A stretch of DNA of 64,000 nt from G958296245 sp963664035 (GCA_963664035.2 OY760867.2:1984001-2048000), one strand, 5' to 3'; counted from the stretch's first letter, positions 24,682 to 36,282 are shown. The notes: generated by a model from the letters alone, not told the origin. A program made the numbers and translations.

Positions 24682-25350
24682 TTGACACGCGTCCGAACTC
24701 ATGTGCTATACTCAACCCCGAGCGCGAGCTTCAGCCCCTGTCCCTTGTCAGATAATCCGCTTGCCGAAGGGACGGTGACGCAGCACCCGCGGGAATCGCC
24801 TCGGATTGGCGACCCGACGCTGGACGCGAGCCAGAGATGTGGCGCTGATTGTGACGCTGCCAGGGGGTCCGGCCCCGCGAAGACCGGACTTCGCACCTTA
24901 ACAACTGAATAAGTGGCGCCGCCCAACACCGCGCGGTGGGATGCCCCTGGCATTCCCGATGTCATTACCCTCGCTCCCATTCGGCCTCGGGGTACGGTAG
25001 TAGCTTAACGGCAGGCTGATGCCTGCCGGGGCCTTGAGCCCTCGCTCCCTCCCGAGAGACCGGACAGTTGTTGCAGCATTGAGGGGACAGGCAAGCTCCG
25101 CTGAGCGCATCCAGCTCTTTGTCGTTGTAGCCTTCACCGTGCGGCGGTCTGCTGAAATACGGGCCTACACGTAAGGCGACCCACCCCCGGCAGTTCGACG
25201 GGTCCCGGGGGACCATGGGTCCGGGCGGCGTCCAGTCCACAGTTCACAACCCACGCCCCGCGACAGGGGCTGGCCCACTGTTGCCCTGAACTTCCGGGGC
25301 GCCCCTCTACCTTCGTAGATTACAACCCCTTTAGCAGGGCGTGATAGAAT
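24682..25350 (+). other. Gene-free stretch with a promoter and rRNA-leader-like segment
   Basis: TTGACA (24682-24687), 19-bp spacer, TATACT (24707-24712). Downstream are several hairpins, e.g. GTCCGG...CCGGAC just before CGCACCTTAACAACTGAATAAG (24892-24913), which resembles the boxA-containing leaders and spacers of rRNA operons. No rRNA follows. The rest (24914-25350) has stem-loops and a short minus-strand ORF (24965-25240, Cys-rich) that I do not recognise. I tried tmRNA and 6S RNA and could not make either fit. Confidence 0.35.
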
Positions 25351-25392
25351 CGCGTGCGGCAAGTGTGCAGGCCATCTGTAGGAGGTATGCAG

Positions 25393-25686
25393 ATGACTCA
25401 TGAGCGTGGTGAATTTCTGGATAGCGAAGCGGCTATAAGCGAGAGGACTGGGCTCGACAGGGAGTTCGACTACTTCCTAGAGCATCAGGACGACCTGGTG
25501 GAAAAGTATGATGGCAAGGTCGTCGTCATCAAGGACTGCGAGGTGCTGGGAGTGTATCACAGCCACATCGAGGCTATCACTAGGACCCAGGAGCGCCACG
25601 AGTTGGGGACCTTCCTCGTTCAAGCCGTCAGTCCCGGGCCCGACGCCTACACTCAGAAGTTCCATTCGCGAGTCATGAGCTTCTAG
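25393..25686 (+). CDS. DUF5678-like small protein
   Basis: A 97-residue protein. HQDDLVEKYDGKVVVIKDCEVLGVYHSHIEA and ELGTFLVQAVSPGPDAYTQ match a family of small proteins commonly encoded beside retropepsin-like proteases (a retropepsin gene lies at 36.9-37.3 kb but is not adjacent). AGGAGG at 25380-25385 best serves the ATG at 25393; an ATG at 25387 is too close. Upstream TAGAAT near 25344 may be a -10. Converges with recQ 8 bp away. Function unknown. Confidence 0.65.
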   Translation: MTHERGEFLDSEAAISERTGLDREFDYFLEHQDDLVEKYDGKVVVIKDCEVLGVYHSHIEAITRTQERHELGTFLVQAVSPGPDAYTQKFHSRVMSF

Positions 25687-25694
25687 TGCCGGAT

Positions 25695-27869
<2,175 letters not shown>

Positions 27870-27892
27870 TGCGGCGGTGCGGAGATGTGCGC

Positions 27893-29170
27893 TTACCCGA
27901 AGTGGCTCAGGTCCTGGTAGAACCAGGAGATGGGCAGGCTGATATAGGTATCGGTCTGCCTGCCGAGGCGCTGCTGGTCCGGTAGCTCCCTGACGACCTC
28001 TCCCGGCTTGCCCACGGTGAAGTAGGAGCGTTCGATGCAGTGGAAGCGTACGATGGCCCTGTCCTTCCAGAACGTCACGAACGGATAGGTGCCCTGGATG
28101 TCGTTGAGCGGCAGCCTCGGCGCGAGCTCCATGGCGCGGTAGTTCGCTATAGGCGGCGGCTCCACGAACCTGCGGTCCGATTCGCCGTACACGGAGAAGA
28201 GGTTGCGGCCCCTGAGCCAGGTCGTGCCGCCGTCCTTGCTGATGGCGGTGGAGAGCCGATGGCGCTGCAGGCCGCGCTCGATCTCGTCGGGAGAGGCCTG
28301 GTTCCAGATGAGCAGCAGGTCGTCGGTGCCCGGTATGCGCGCCAGCTCGGCGGGCGTGAGCGCGGCTGCCAAGGCCGTGGGCTCCGGCTGCGACCACGTC
28401 GTGCCGTTGTCCGACGACCAGGACTGGAAGAAGCGTCCCAGCGGCGTGCGGAGCACCATCAGCAGGTGGTCCGGGCTGACCTCGGCGACGACCGGCTCGT
28501 TGGCGCGCCAGTGGCCTCCGGCGCTGAAGTCGAGCGTTACGAAGAGCTCGCCGCCGGCCCCCCACGTGCCTTTGCCCTCGTTCGGTCGCCAGGTCTCGCC
28601 CTCGTCGTCGGAGAGCAGCGCGAAGCAGTAGGTGAAGAAGTGCTCCCAGCCGTGTGCGCCGACGCGGGCGAGGTCGTCGCCGAATAGGGATCGGCTCGGC
28701 TGCTTGAGCGTCCTGCCGACCAGGGTGTAGACGGAGGCGACGATGCGGCCGGTGTGGGTGACCGTTGCGCCGTGCATGACGGTGTTGTTGTACGGCTCGG
28801 AGGCCCTGGCGGGCGTCGACCAGGTCTCGCCCTCGTCCTCCGAGCGCGAGAAGGATATGTGGTAGCCGTAGCGAGGCTCGCGCGCGTCCCTCTGTGGGAT
28901 CATGAAGCCGCCGATCGCGCCCGACTTGAGGCGCTGCGGGTAGAGCATCCTGCCGGGGATGATATTGCCGTTGGAGCCCCGGAGCGGCCGCGTCTCGGCC
29001 CATGTCTTTCCGCCGTCCGCCGACGTGGACGCGCCCTGGATGTTGGTGCTGAGCAGGCGGCCGTCACGGAGCTCGATCAGCCCCCTGGGGTTCTGCATAG
29101 GCTCGATGAGCAGCAGCTCGCTCTCGTCGGGGATGCACTCCAGTACCCTGCTTTCGAAGTCCGTCGTCAT
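27893..29170 (-). CDS. Sialidase/BNR-repeat family protein
   Basis: A 425-residue six-bladed propeller protein with four Asp-box motifs: STSADGGKTW, SRSEDEGETW, LLSDDEGETW and SSDNGTTW, plus STAISKDGGTTW. No signal peptide is visible, so it is likely cytoplasmic, unusual for a true sialidase. The arginine triad and Glu/Tyr nucleophile cannot be placed with confidence, so sugar specificity is open. It lies 23 bp upstream of recQ on the same strand. Confidence 0.75.
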   Translation of the reverse strand: MTTDFESRVLECIPDESELLLIEPMQNPRGLIELRDGRLLSTNIQGASTSADGGKTWAETRPLRGSNGNIIPGRMLYPQRLKSGAIGGFMIPQRDAREPRYGYHISFSRSEDEGETWSTPARASEPYNNTVMHGATVTHTGRIVASVYTLVGRTLKQPSRSLFGDDLARVGAHGWEHFFTYCFALLSDDEGETWRPNEGKGTWGAGGELFVTLDFSAGGHWRANEPVVAEVSPDHLLMVLRTPLGRFFQSWSSDNGTTWSQPEPTALAAALTPAELARIPGTDDLLLIWNQASPDEIERGLQRHRLSTAISKDGGTTWLRGRNLFSVYGESDRRFVEPPPIANYRAMELAPRLPLNDIQGTYPFVTFWKDRAIVRFHCIERSYFTVGKPGEVVRELPDQQRLGRQTDTYISLPISWFYQDLSHFG

Positions 29171-29233
29171 GTCGCCTCCTCAATTTGGGTGAACGTCTGC
29201 GGGCCGCGTTGGTGTGGGAGTCTCGGCGGATGG

Positions 29234-29740
29234 TCACAGGCTCCGGCTCATGGGGCCGGGGTAATCGCCGGCTTCGTGGCCCATCTGGTCTCGCTTGGAC
29301 GCGATCTCGCCTATGTGGAAGTAGTGGTGTACGGCAGTGCGCATGACGTAGTAGCGCAGGCTGACGTCCTTGCCTCGGTGGCTCTCGAACATGCCCTGGT
29401 AGGGGATGCTCCGGTCGAGGTCGCCGTCCTCGAGGCCGGACAGGTACTCGCGGGCGTCCGCGCGCACCTCCGCCGCGCCCTGGACGATGGCGTCCCAGTC
29501 CTCGGCCACGCCGGCGCCGCCGAAGCGGAACCTCTCCTCGCCGATGAGCGGGTGCGGCTCGCGACCCGCGAACCGGACGTTGATCCAGAAGTCCAGGTAT
29601 GCGGCGAGATGGCCCACCGTCCAGGCGAAGGTGCTGGTGCCGGGCTGGCCGCCCGTGGCCTGCTCCGCGTCCAGCCCGTCGATGACCCGGTCCAGGTCGT
29701 CCCAGGTGTCGAACAGCATGTGTACGAGCTTGCTAGTCAT
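29234..29740 (-). CDS. DinB-family (four-helix, metal-binding) protein
   Basis: A 168-residue DinB/YfiT-type protein. Expected metal histidines are in WTVGHLAAYLDFW (helix 2) and TAVHHYFHIGEI (helix 4). Members are often thiol-dependent transferases or isomerases. The ATG at 29740 follows GGA six to nine bases upstream; the frame continues upstream across the next gene but without conservation. Confidence 0.82.
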   Translation of the reverse strand: MTSKLVHMLFDTWDDLDRVIDGLDAEQATGGQPGTSTFAWTVGHLAAYLDFWINVRFAGREPHPLIGEERFRFGGAGVAEDWDAIVQGAAEVRADAREYLSGLEDGDLDRSIPYQGMFESHRGKDVSLRYYVMRTAVHHYFHIGEIASKRDQMGHEAGDYPGPMSRSL

Positions 29741-29781
29741 TTGGCAGTCCTCCGAAGTGTAGTTGCATTTCCGATGCCGGT

Positions 29782-31833
29782 TCATATGGGATCGCCGTTG
29801 GACTGCTGGCCGGCGAGGCTCTCGTCGAGCAGTTCCAGCAGGTCCTTGACCTGCTTCCTGTCGTCGACGCCCGCGGACTGGACGCCCTCCTCGAACATCT
29901 GCAGGCAGAAGGGGCACGAGACTCCAACGGTGTCCGCGCCCGTCTCCAGTGCCTGTTCCGTGCGCGCGTGGTTGACGCGGCGGCCACGGCTCTCCTCCAT
30001 CCACATGTGCCCTCCGCCGGCGCCGCAGCAGAAGCCCCGCTCACGCCTGCGTTCCATCTCTACGAGGCGGACGCCCGGAATGGCGTTGGCTATGCGGCGC
30101 GGCTCGTCGTATATGCCGTTGTGCCGGCCGAGGTAGCATGAGTCGTGGTAGGCGACGGTGGACTCGATGGTCGCCACCGGCTTGATCCTGCCCTCGGCGA
30201 TCAGGTCGGCTACGAGCTCGGAGTAGTGGAGCACCCTGAAATGGCCGCCGAGGTGGGGGTACTCGTTCTTCATCGTGTTGAAGCAGTGGGGACAGATGGT
30301 GACGACGGTCTTGACGTCGTAGCGCTGAAGGGTCTCGATGTTCTGTTGGGCGAGGACCTGGTAGAGGTACTCGTTGCCCATGCGCCGGGCGGGGTCTCCG
30401 GTGCAGGTCTCCTCGGGCCCCAGGATGGCGAAGTCTACGCCTGCGCGCTTGAGCACCGACGCCATGGCGCGGGCGACTCCCTGGGAGCGCCGCTCCATCG
30501 CCGCCGTGCAGCCGACCCAGAACAGCACCTCCGCGTCCGGGTGCTCCGCCAGCGTCTTTACGTCCAGGCCGTCGGCCCAGTCGGTGCGGTCGTACGCGGC
30601 GCCGCGCCACGGGTGGCCGCGCTGCTCCATGCTGACGAGCGCGGCCATGCCCGTCTCGGGCATCTCGGCCCGCTCCATGACGAGGTGCCGGCGCATGTCG
30701 ACGATCGAGTTGATGTGCTCGACGCCGACGGGGCACTCCTGCACGCACGCCCCGCACGTCAGGCAGTCCCAGAGCGCCTCCTCGCCTATCCAGCCTCCGA
30801 TCAGGGGCTTGCCGCCGTCCGGGTCGCCGTCGGATAGGGCGGCGCCAGCCTCCAGGACGTGCTCCTTCAGGTTCTCGACGACGTGCATGGGGGAGAGGGT
30901 CTTGCCGCTCAGGTGGGCGGGGCAGCTATCGGTGCAGCGGCCGCAGACGGCGCAGGCGTAGCCGTCCAGCAGCTCCTTGCGGCTGAAGTCCTGGAGCCTC
31001 GCGGCGCCGAAGCTCTCCGCGGTCTCGAGGTCGGTCGGCGTGGGCAGCGCGCCCATCGGCTCCAACGACCGCATCGCGAACGAGATAGGCGCGGCCACGA
31101 GGTGGACGTGCTTGGAGAGGGGGATGTAGATCGCGAAGCTCAGGATGAGGCCGAGGTGCGCCCACCACGAGAGCTGGTACAGCGCGTCGGCGACGGATGC
31201 GCCCAGCCCCGCGTCGGCCAGCATCTCGCCCAGCCTGTGGCCTATGAGGGTCTCCGAGGCGGGGCCGCCGCCCCCGGAGGCGGCGAAGAAGACCTCGGCG
31301 GAGAGCGACAGCAGCATGAGCAGCGCGATGAGCAGCAGGATGACGGCGGACTCGGCCTTCTGCGTCAGGTCGAAGGAGAGCCGGTGCGGCCTGGCCGCCC
31401 AGCGTCTCGCCGCGGCCCACGTCAGCACTGCCAGGAAGCCGACGGCCAGTATCTCCAGGTATATTGCGAATATCCTGACGCCGGTGTCGGTGAGCAGCGC
31501 GGCTGATAGGCCGGGCCGTACCGAGTCGCCGTAGATGAACAGCAGGTAGCTCAGCAGGAACGAGAGGAAGCCCCAGAAGATGAACGTGTGCGCCAGGCCG
31601 GCCCTGTCCTTCAGCGAGACGCTCTGGAGCACCTTCGATTGCCCCAACACCGGCTTGACGGCCCCCAGGAGCCGGACGAGCGGCCTGTCGGACCTGCCGG
31701 GCTTCCCCATCAGCACCAGCCTGAACACCCTGCGGTAGAAGAGGAACGCCGAGGCGGTGAAGGCGGCTATCGAGACGGCGTAGACCCCCACCCATGCGGG
31801 CGCTATGCCGAGTATGGATTCGGGAGGCACCAT
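29782..31833 (-). CDS. Membrane-bound CCG-domain Fe-S oxidoreductase (EtfD/FadF-like)
   Basis: A 683-residue protein. N-terminal third: about five to six helices resembling the NarI/DsrM cytochrome b-type domain, with histidines in helices (LAHTFIFWGF, WWAHLGLIL). Middle: two [4Fe-4S] motifs CAVCGRCTDSCPAH and CLTCGACVQECPV. C-terminal: two CCG domains, CPHCFNTM...CYLGRHNG and FCCGAGGGHMW...CPFCLQMF, as in heterodisulfide reductase HdrD. The mycobacterial EtfD/FadF proteins have this build and pass electrons from electron-transferring flavoprotein (fatty-acid oxidation) to quinone. That role is inference here; etfAB are not in the window. Confidence 0.85.
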   Translation of the reverse strand: MVPPESILGIAPAWVGVYAVSIAAFTASAFLFYRRVFRLVLMGKPGRSDRPLVRLLGAVKPVLGQSKVLQSVSLKDRAGLAHTFIFWGFLSFLLSYLLFIYGDSVRPGLSAALLTDTGVRIFAIYLEILAVGFLAVLTWAAARRWAARPHRLSFDLTQKAESAVILLLIALLMLLSLSAEVFFAASGGGGPASETLIGHRLGEMLADAGLGASVADALYQLSWWAHLGLILSFAIYIPLSKHVHLVAAPISFAMRSLEPMGALPTPTDLETAESFGAARLQDFSRKELLDGYACAVCGRCTDSCPAHLSGKTLSPMHVVENLKEHVLEAGAALSDGDPDGGKPLIGGWIGEEALWDCLTCGACVQECPVGVEHINSIVDMRRHLVMERAEMPETGMAALVSMEQRGHPWRGAAYDRTDWADGLDVKTLAEHPDAEVLFWVGCTAAMERRSQGVARAMASVLKRAGVDFAILGPEETCTGDPARRMGNEYLYQVLAQQNIETLQRYDVKTVVTICPHCFNTMKNEYPHLGGHFRVLHYSELVADLIAEGRIKPVATIESTVAYHDSCYLGRHNGIYDEPRRIANAIPGVRLVEMERRRERGFCCGAGGGHMWMEESRGRRVNHARTEQALETGADTVGVSCPFCLQMFEEGVQSAGVDDRKQVKDLLELLDESLAGQQSNGDPI

Positions 31834-31905
31834 GACCTACTCCCGCTTACGGACGGCGCTATCCATTGAGATTCATCGGGAGTCGTGAGTGTAGCACACG
31901 TTCGG

Positions 31906-32796
31906 CTAGGTGCGGAAAAGGATGAGGATGGCGGCGACCGCCGCGAGCCAGAGTAGTACCGAAACGATGAGCGGCCGGTCCGACGTGAGCATATCCGCGG
32001 GGTCCTCCCCCATCTTCCCCTTGTGAACGAGGTAGATGTACCTGAAGAGACCGAATACGACAAACGGGATGGTCAGCATCATGGTGTGATTGTCGGGTAG
32101 ATTCTCCGCCGTGAAGGTGTACAGGGTATAGGCGAGCAGCGCGGACGACGCGATGACCGCCATTAGCTGGTCGAGCAGGGGCAGTGAGTATTCGCCCAGT
32201 GTCTGGCGTTGCGAGGCGGCGTCCCCTCCGGCCAGGGCCGCCTCGCTCCTGCGCTTGGCGAGGGCTATGAAGAGAGCGCCCAACCCGGAGCAGGCGTAGA
32301 GCCAGGGGGAGATTATCACCCCCAGCACGACGGCCCCGGCCACCACGCGCAGCAGGAAGCCTCCGGCTATCGCGATTACGTCCAGCAGCGCAACCCGCTT
32401 CAGCAGTATCGAGTACGCGGTCATCAACGCAACGTAGCCCAGCGCTACCCAGCCGAACAGCGTCTCCAGCGCAAAGGACGCGGCGACGCCGGCAGAGGCG
32501 AGCGCCAACGACGCGGCGAGCGCTGCGCGCATTCCCAAACGCCCGGACGCTATCGGCCGGGTCCGCTTTCGCGGGTGCCTCCTGTCGCTGTCGAGGTCAG
32601 CAACGTCGTTGACGAGGTAGACGGCGCCGCTGATGAGGGTGAACAGTACGAAGGCGGCTGTGGACCTCCCGATCAGGTCCAGCGCTGCCCCAAGCTCCCG
32701 GGGGCTCCATATCTCGCCCACGGTGAAGAAGAGGGGAAGGTAGACGAGCAGATTCTTGGTCCACTGCTTGGGGCGAAGAGCCGCGACGAGGGTCAT
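31906..32796 (-). CDS. UbiA-family prenyltransferase, decaprenyl-phosphate phosphoribosyltransferase-like
   Basis: A 296-residue protein of about nine helices. The N-terminal LRPKQWTKNLLVYLPLFF and the first Asp-rich motif NDVADLDSDRRHPRKRTRPIASG match the DPPR synthase branch (Rv3806c-type) rather than ubiquinone or haem O enzymes; the second motif region around SILLKRVALLDVIAIAGGFLLRV agrees. That enzyme moves phosphoribose from PRPP to polyprenyl phosphate for arabinan-type glycans. The substrate here is inferred from motif similarity. Confidence 0.82.
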   Translation of the reverse strand: MTLVAALRPKQWTKNLLVYLPLFFTVGEIWSPRELGAALDLIGRSTAAFVLFTLISGAVYLVNDVADLDSDRRHPRKRTRPIASGRLGMRAALAASLALASAGVAASFALETLFGWVALGYVALMTAYSILLKRVALLDVIAIAGGFLLRVVAGAVVLGVIISPWLYACSGLGALFIALAKRRSEAALAGGDAASQRQTLGEYSLPLLDQLMAVIASSALLAYTLYTFTAENLPDNHTMMLTIPFVVFGLFRYIYLVHKGKMGEDPADMLTSDRPLIVSVLLWLAAVAAILILFRT

Positions 32797-32957
32797 GGAT
32801 GCTGAAGACGCCTTTCACTACACTGCGAGCCGATGATAGGGCGGCCTCATGTTACAGTCAATCGTCCGTCGCCTGAATTGGTGGTAGAATCCCGTTGGCG
32901 TGGCTCTGTCCGCGGGCCATGCCATGACTGATGGAAACTGGCGCGCCGCAGGGGAGT

Positions 32958-35330
32958 ATGGTGTTTCCAAGGGCAGGTCTCCAGGCGGTTTTGAGAACAC
33001 GTTGGCTGGCTGGTTGCATCGTGGTCATTGTTCTCGCTCTCCTAATCGTCGGTTGTGACGGAGACTCCGAGACGCCGCAGCCGACAGCAACGCCCGAGTC
33101 AACCTTCACTCTGCCGCCCACGTCCACCCCCACCCCAACTCCCACGGCCACGCCAACTCCCACTGCCACCGCTACACCGACACCGACAGCCACAGCCACG
33201 CCGACGCCTACACCGACGCCTACACCGACACCGACAGCCACAGCCACGCCGACGCCTACACCGACGCCGATACCGACACCGACAGCCACAGCCACGCCGA
33301 CGCCTACACCGACACCGACAGCCACAGCCACGCCGACGCCTACACCGACACCGACAGCCACAGCCACGCCGACGCCTACACCGACACCGACAGCCACAGC
33401 CACGCCGACGCCTACACCGACACCGACAGCCACAGCCACGCCGACGCCTACACCGACACCGACAGCCACAGCCACGCCGACGCCTACACCGACGCCTACA
33501 CCGACGCCCACACCCGCAGCCACGCCGACGCCTACACCGACACCCACACCCACACCCACACCCACACCTACGCCCACGCCCACGCCCATGCCCACGCCCA
33601 CGCCCACGCCCACGCCCACGCCCACACCCACACCCACACCCACACCCACACCCACGCCCACACCGGTGCCGGTTGTGCTCGGGCTTGTGCCTGAATCGCC
33701 GGCGAGTATGTTGGTCCAGTGGTCGGTGGCCGTGGATGACGCGACGAGCGTTCGGATACTTCGCGATGGGTCGCTCGTGGCGGAGCCCGCGTTAGGGGAT
33801 ACCTCATTCGAGGACGTAGACCTCAGTCCAAACACCCGATACGCCTACGAGGTCGTCGTTGAGCGGCGGTCGGCGCAGGGCGTTGCCGCCCAAGCTTCAG
33901 CCGCCACCCTTGCCTACCCGCCCCAGGGCGGCAACGCCGCAAGCATCGACTGGTCCAGCCTCAAGTTCTACGTAGTCGACGAACGCAACCCCGATCACAC
34001 CGAATACCGCATCGAGCTGATACCTGTGTATGGCGCCGGGGCCGCGGCCGCGGTGTCGGACTGGAGCAGCAGCAGGTGCAAGAAGTTCGAGGACCTCTCG
34101 TCCTACGCAAGGTACGCCTTCTCTGTCGTGGCGAGGAACCTGGACGGGGTGGAGACCGCGCACGTCGATAGGCGGGCTGGGGAGGGCGTCCCGCATCCGG
34201 AGGCGTTCTCGACAAGGAGTTACCCGTCCAGCGACGATCCCTGGGTCGCGGCCAGGGTGAATGATCTTGTTGCGATCTATGGGCTCACGGAATCTGCCGC
34301 CGACTGGCTGTCCAACGGGATACGCATCGAGTGGAAGCGCGGCCTTCCGGGGTGGGGGGGCTACGTAGACGGCGGCTACGCGGGGGTTGGGCACAGTGAA
34401 CCTTGGACCCTGATGCACGAGGCGATGCACGGCTTGTGGCCCACCTGGGACGGGTGGCAGGATACCTGCGACCGGATGAACTTCTATACCTTCAAGCGCG
34501 ACCAGGCCCAGTTCGTCCTAGATTTCCGCGAATACGACGAATCGGGGCAACCCAACCCATGGGAGGAATGGCGTCCCTACTACAAGTACCTTATCGGATT
34601 CCTAACGTCCGACGCGCCGGAAGGGGAGTCCTTCTGGGACGTGCTCGAGGCCCGTGAGTTCTACAAGGTGCCGTGGTTCTACCATCAACAGGAGACGACA
34701 TACCCGTCTCAGGCCGCCCAGAAGCTATCGCTCGTGCCGCCGCCGCTTCAGAAGTACTTTCACGGCTTCTTGAAGGAGGGGGAGAGCAGGACATGGGCCG
34801 AGGAGTTGCACTGGTACTCGCGCCTCGTGGAAGCCGACCATCACCTGTGGAACCTGGTCTTCACCACGAGGGACATCCTTTGGCATTCGCCGGAGATGCG
34901 CGCTCCGGGCTCGGCGGCCAGGACCCAGATACCCGAGCCCTTGAGGAGTATGATCAGGGCGGCCGACCGCCAGCGCCTCGTCGACTTTGTCAACACCCTG
35001 GAAGACGTTGAGCGCACTAACGATTCGGACCCCGATAGCGGGTTCTGGCGCGGGTATCTCATGGGCCATCTCTTCATCGCGCAACTCTACCTGCCGGAGC
35101 TGGACAGTTCCATAGGGATCGAGGCGCAGCAGCCCGCCTTGGACTCCATCCGCGAGATACTGGGGCACCTGACGTTCGATCTCTACTGCGGGGAAGCGGA
35201 CCCGGCAAAGGCGCGCGAGTTGATCACCAATGCCGAACATCTCTCCACGCTTCACCGCGACGCCTTTCTGAAGATGGTGGACGTCTACGATAGGGGGGAA
35301 AGGTTCTCGTGCGTTCAGTGGAGACCTTAA
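32958..35330 (+). CDS. TP-repeat lipoprotein with HExxH metallopeptidase-like domain
   Basis: About 790 residues. Lipobox LLIVGC (Cys about residue 33). A linker of roughly 190 residues made almost only of Thr, Pro and Ala (33120-33660), then a fibronectin-III-like domain (SMLVQWSVAVDDATSVRILRDG...NTRYAYEVVV), then a large domain containing TLMHEAMHGLWPTWD, i.e. an HExxH zinc-peptidase-type motif. No second Glu ligand is evident by eye. Probably a surface protein with a stalk. ATG at 32958 has AGGGGAG very close; an ATG at 32931 and a GTG at 32961 are alternatives. The 3' end overlaps the convergent SLOG-like gene by 4 bp. Confidence 0.7.
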   Translation: MVFPRAGLQAVLRTRWLAGCIVVIVLALLIVGCDGDSETPQPTATPESTFTLPPTSTPTPTPTATPTPTATATPTPTATATPTPTPTPTPTPTATATPTPTPTPIPTPTATATPTPTPTPTATATPTPTPTPTATATPTPTPTPTATATPTPTPTPTATATPTPTPTPTATATPTPTPTPTPTPTPAATPTPTPTPTPTPTPTPTPTPTPMPTPTPTPTPTPTPTPTPTPTPTPTPVPVVLGLVPESPASMLVQWSVAVDDATSVRILRDGSLVAEPALGDTSFEDVDLSPNTRYAYEVVVERRSAQGVAAQASAATLAYPPQGGNAASIDWSSLKFYVVDERNPDHTEYRIELIPVYGAGAAAAVSDWSSSRCKKFEDLSSYARYAFSVVARNLDGVETAHVDRRAGEGVPHPEAFSTRSYPSSDDPWVAARVNDLVAIYGLTESAADWLSNGIRIEWKRGLPGWGGYVDGGYAGVGHSEPWTLMHEAMHGLWPTWDGWQDTCDRMNFYTFKRDQAQFVLDFREYDESGQPNPWEEWRPYYKYLIGFLTSDAPEGESFWDVLEAREFYKVPWFYHQQETTYPSQAAQKLSLVPPPLQKYFHGFLKEGESRTWAEELHWYSRLVEADHHLWNLVFTTRDILWHSPEMRAPGSAARTQIPEPLRSMIRAADRQRLVDFVNTLEDVERTNDSDPDSGFWRGYLMGHLFIAQLYLPELDSSIGIEAQQPALDSIREILGHLTFDLYCGEADPAKARELITNAEHLSTLHRDAFLKMVDVYDRGERFSCVQWRP
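33120..33660 (+). repeat. In-frame tandem repeat coding for Thr-Pro/Ala-Thr stalk
   Basis: The central part consists of 36-bp units coding for a 12-residue period (PTPTPTATATPT); about five consecutive units are near-identical between 33290 and 33490. Flanks degenerate to CCCACA/CCGACG hexamers (Pro-Thr). All indels keep frame. Length variation between strains is likely. Confidence 0.85.
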
Positions 35331-35962
35331 ACTTGGTAATTGGCTGCGTCTCCAACAGGCTCATGCCCATTGGAAGCAAGCTGCGGCAGGGTTCGTGTTG
35401 GGTTGAGGACTTTTGTTCCCATCTCCACGAGGTTCTTGTTGGCGGGGCTGGCCAGCGTGAGCAGGGGCTTGCCGGAGGCGGCGAGCTTGTGGGCGAAGGC
35501 CTCGGTCATGCCGCCGGGGGCGGCGTGGGCGATGAGGACCTGGGCGGCGAGGTCGGCCGCGAGGTCGTTGCGCCTGGCGGACAGATCAGCCGTTGGACGG
35601 CGGCGAGTGGATGGGAAGGGCGAGAGGACCAGCAGGCGGCCGTCGTCGATGGCGGGGCGCCAGTCGCGGGGTACCCGCATGTTGTCGATGCCGCGGGCGG
35701 GGCAGACGACTACCGGCTGGCTGCCTCGGAGCAGCAGGCGCAGGCATTCGCGCTCCATCGGCGTTTGGAAGCCGCCTATGACGGGGACGCCGGCGTCGCG
35801 CATGGCCCTGGCGAGGTCATAGGTCTTGAGGATCAGGTCGCCGGGGCAGCGGTTGGAGCAGAAGACGGCGGTCAGCGGCTCGTCGAGCAGGCGGAGGTCG
35901 CCCCTGTGCGCCGGGGCCGTGAGTTGGGGAGAATTCTCGATATATGTCTTTTTCTGTAACAT
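35327..35962 (-). CDS. DprA/Smf-like (SLOG superfamily) protein
   Basis: A 211-residue Rossmann-like protein: TAVFCSNRCPGDLILKTYDLARAMRDAGVPVIGGF followed by ERECLRLLLRGSQPVVVCPARG and LIAHAAPGGMTEAFAHKLAASGKPLLTL. This resembles the nucleotide-binding core of DprA/LOG proteins without the C-terminal winged helix of true DprA. Stand-alone SLOG proteins are often ligand sensors in defence systems, and this gene lies at the edge of an accessory island. The exact role is unknown. Confidence 0.65.
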   Translation of the reverse strand: MLQKKTYIENSPQLTAPAHRGDLRLLDEPLTAVFCSNRCPGDLILKTYDLARAMRDAGVPVIGGFQTPMERECLRLLLRGSQPVVVCPARGIDNMRVPRDWRPAIDDGRLLVLSPFPSTRRRPTADLSARRNDLAADLAAQVLIAHAAPGGMTEAFAHKLAASGKPLLTLASPANKNLVEMGTKVLNPTRTLPQLASNGHEPVGDAANYQV

Positions 35963-36072
35963 TTTGTCTCATTCAGCTATGGCTTGCGGGACAGCGCCTT
36001 GACACGAGAGAGGCAGAATGGGACGCCAGCGAGGCGGAATGAGACGCCAGCGAGGCGGAATGAGACACTGCT
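35960..36072. repeat. Inverted-repeat element (copy 2, degenerate)
   Basis: ACATTTTGTCTCATTCAGCTATGG on the left and repeated GGCGGAATGAGACGCCAGCGA units on the right parallel the element at 16446-16569 (same CATTTTGTCTC...TTCAGCTATGG start and AATGAGACA end). The stretch 35963-36910 holds no convincing gene. Confidence 0.6.
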
Positions 36073-36282
36073 TCGAGAGGCCCGCGTCGGCCTGTCCGGT
36101 ATGGTCAGCGTTCGCGTCATGCGCCATGTGATCGTGCCCTCATGCGATTTGCGTGATGCGGAGGGATGCCCCGCCACGTGGAGAGACTAGCACATCCGTT
36201 CATGGGTGTCAAATGACGGTAGGGCTTCCAAAATCCCCCACCTGAATGGCGGTGACGCTCTACGGCAAGGGGGAGGGCTGGT

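Noticed and set aside
24965..25240. Cys-rich 91-residue minus-strand ORF
   Set aside because: No ribosome-binding site or recognisable family; left as unassigned sequence.
24682..25350. tmRNA or 6S RNA
   Set aside because: No tRNA-like end with GGTTCGA T-loop, no tag ORF, and no 6S-type long hairpin could be built.
33055..33835. Long frames of Gly-Val or Arg/His/Pro repeats opposite or shifted to the TP linker
   Set aside because: These are alternative readings of the hexamer-like repeat in the lipoprotein gene.
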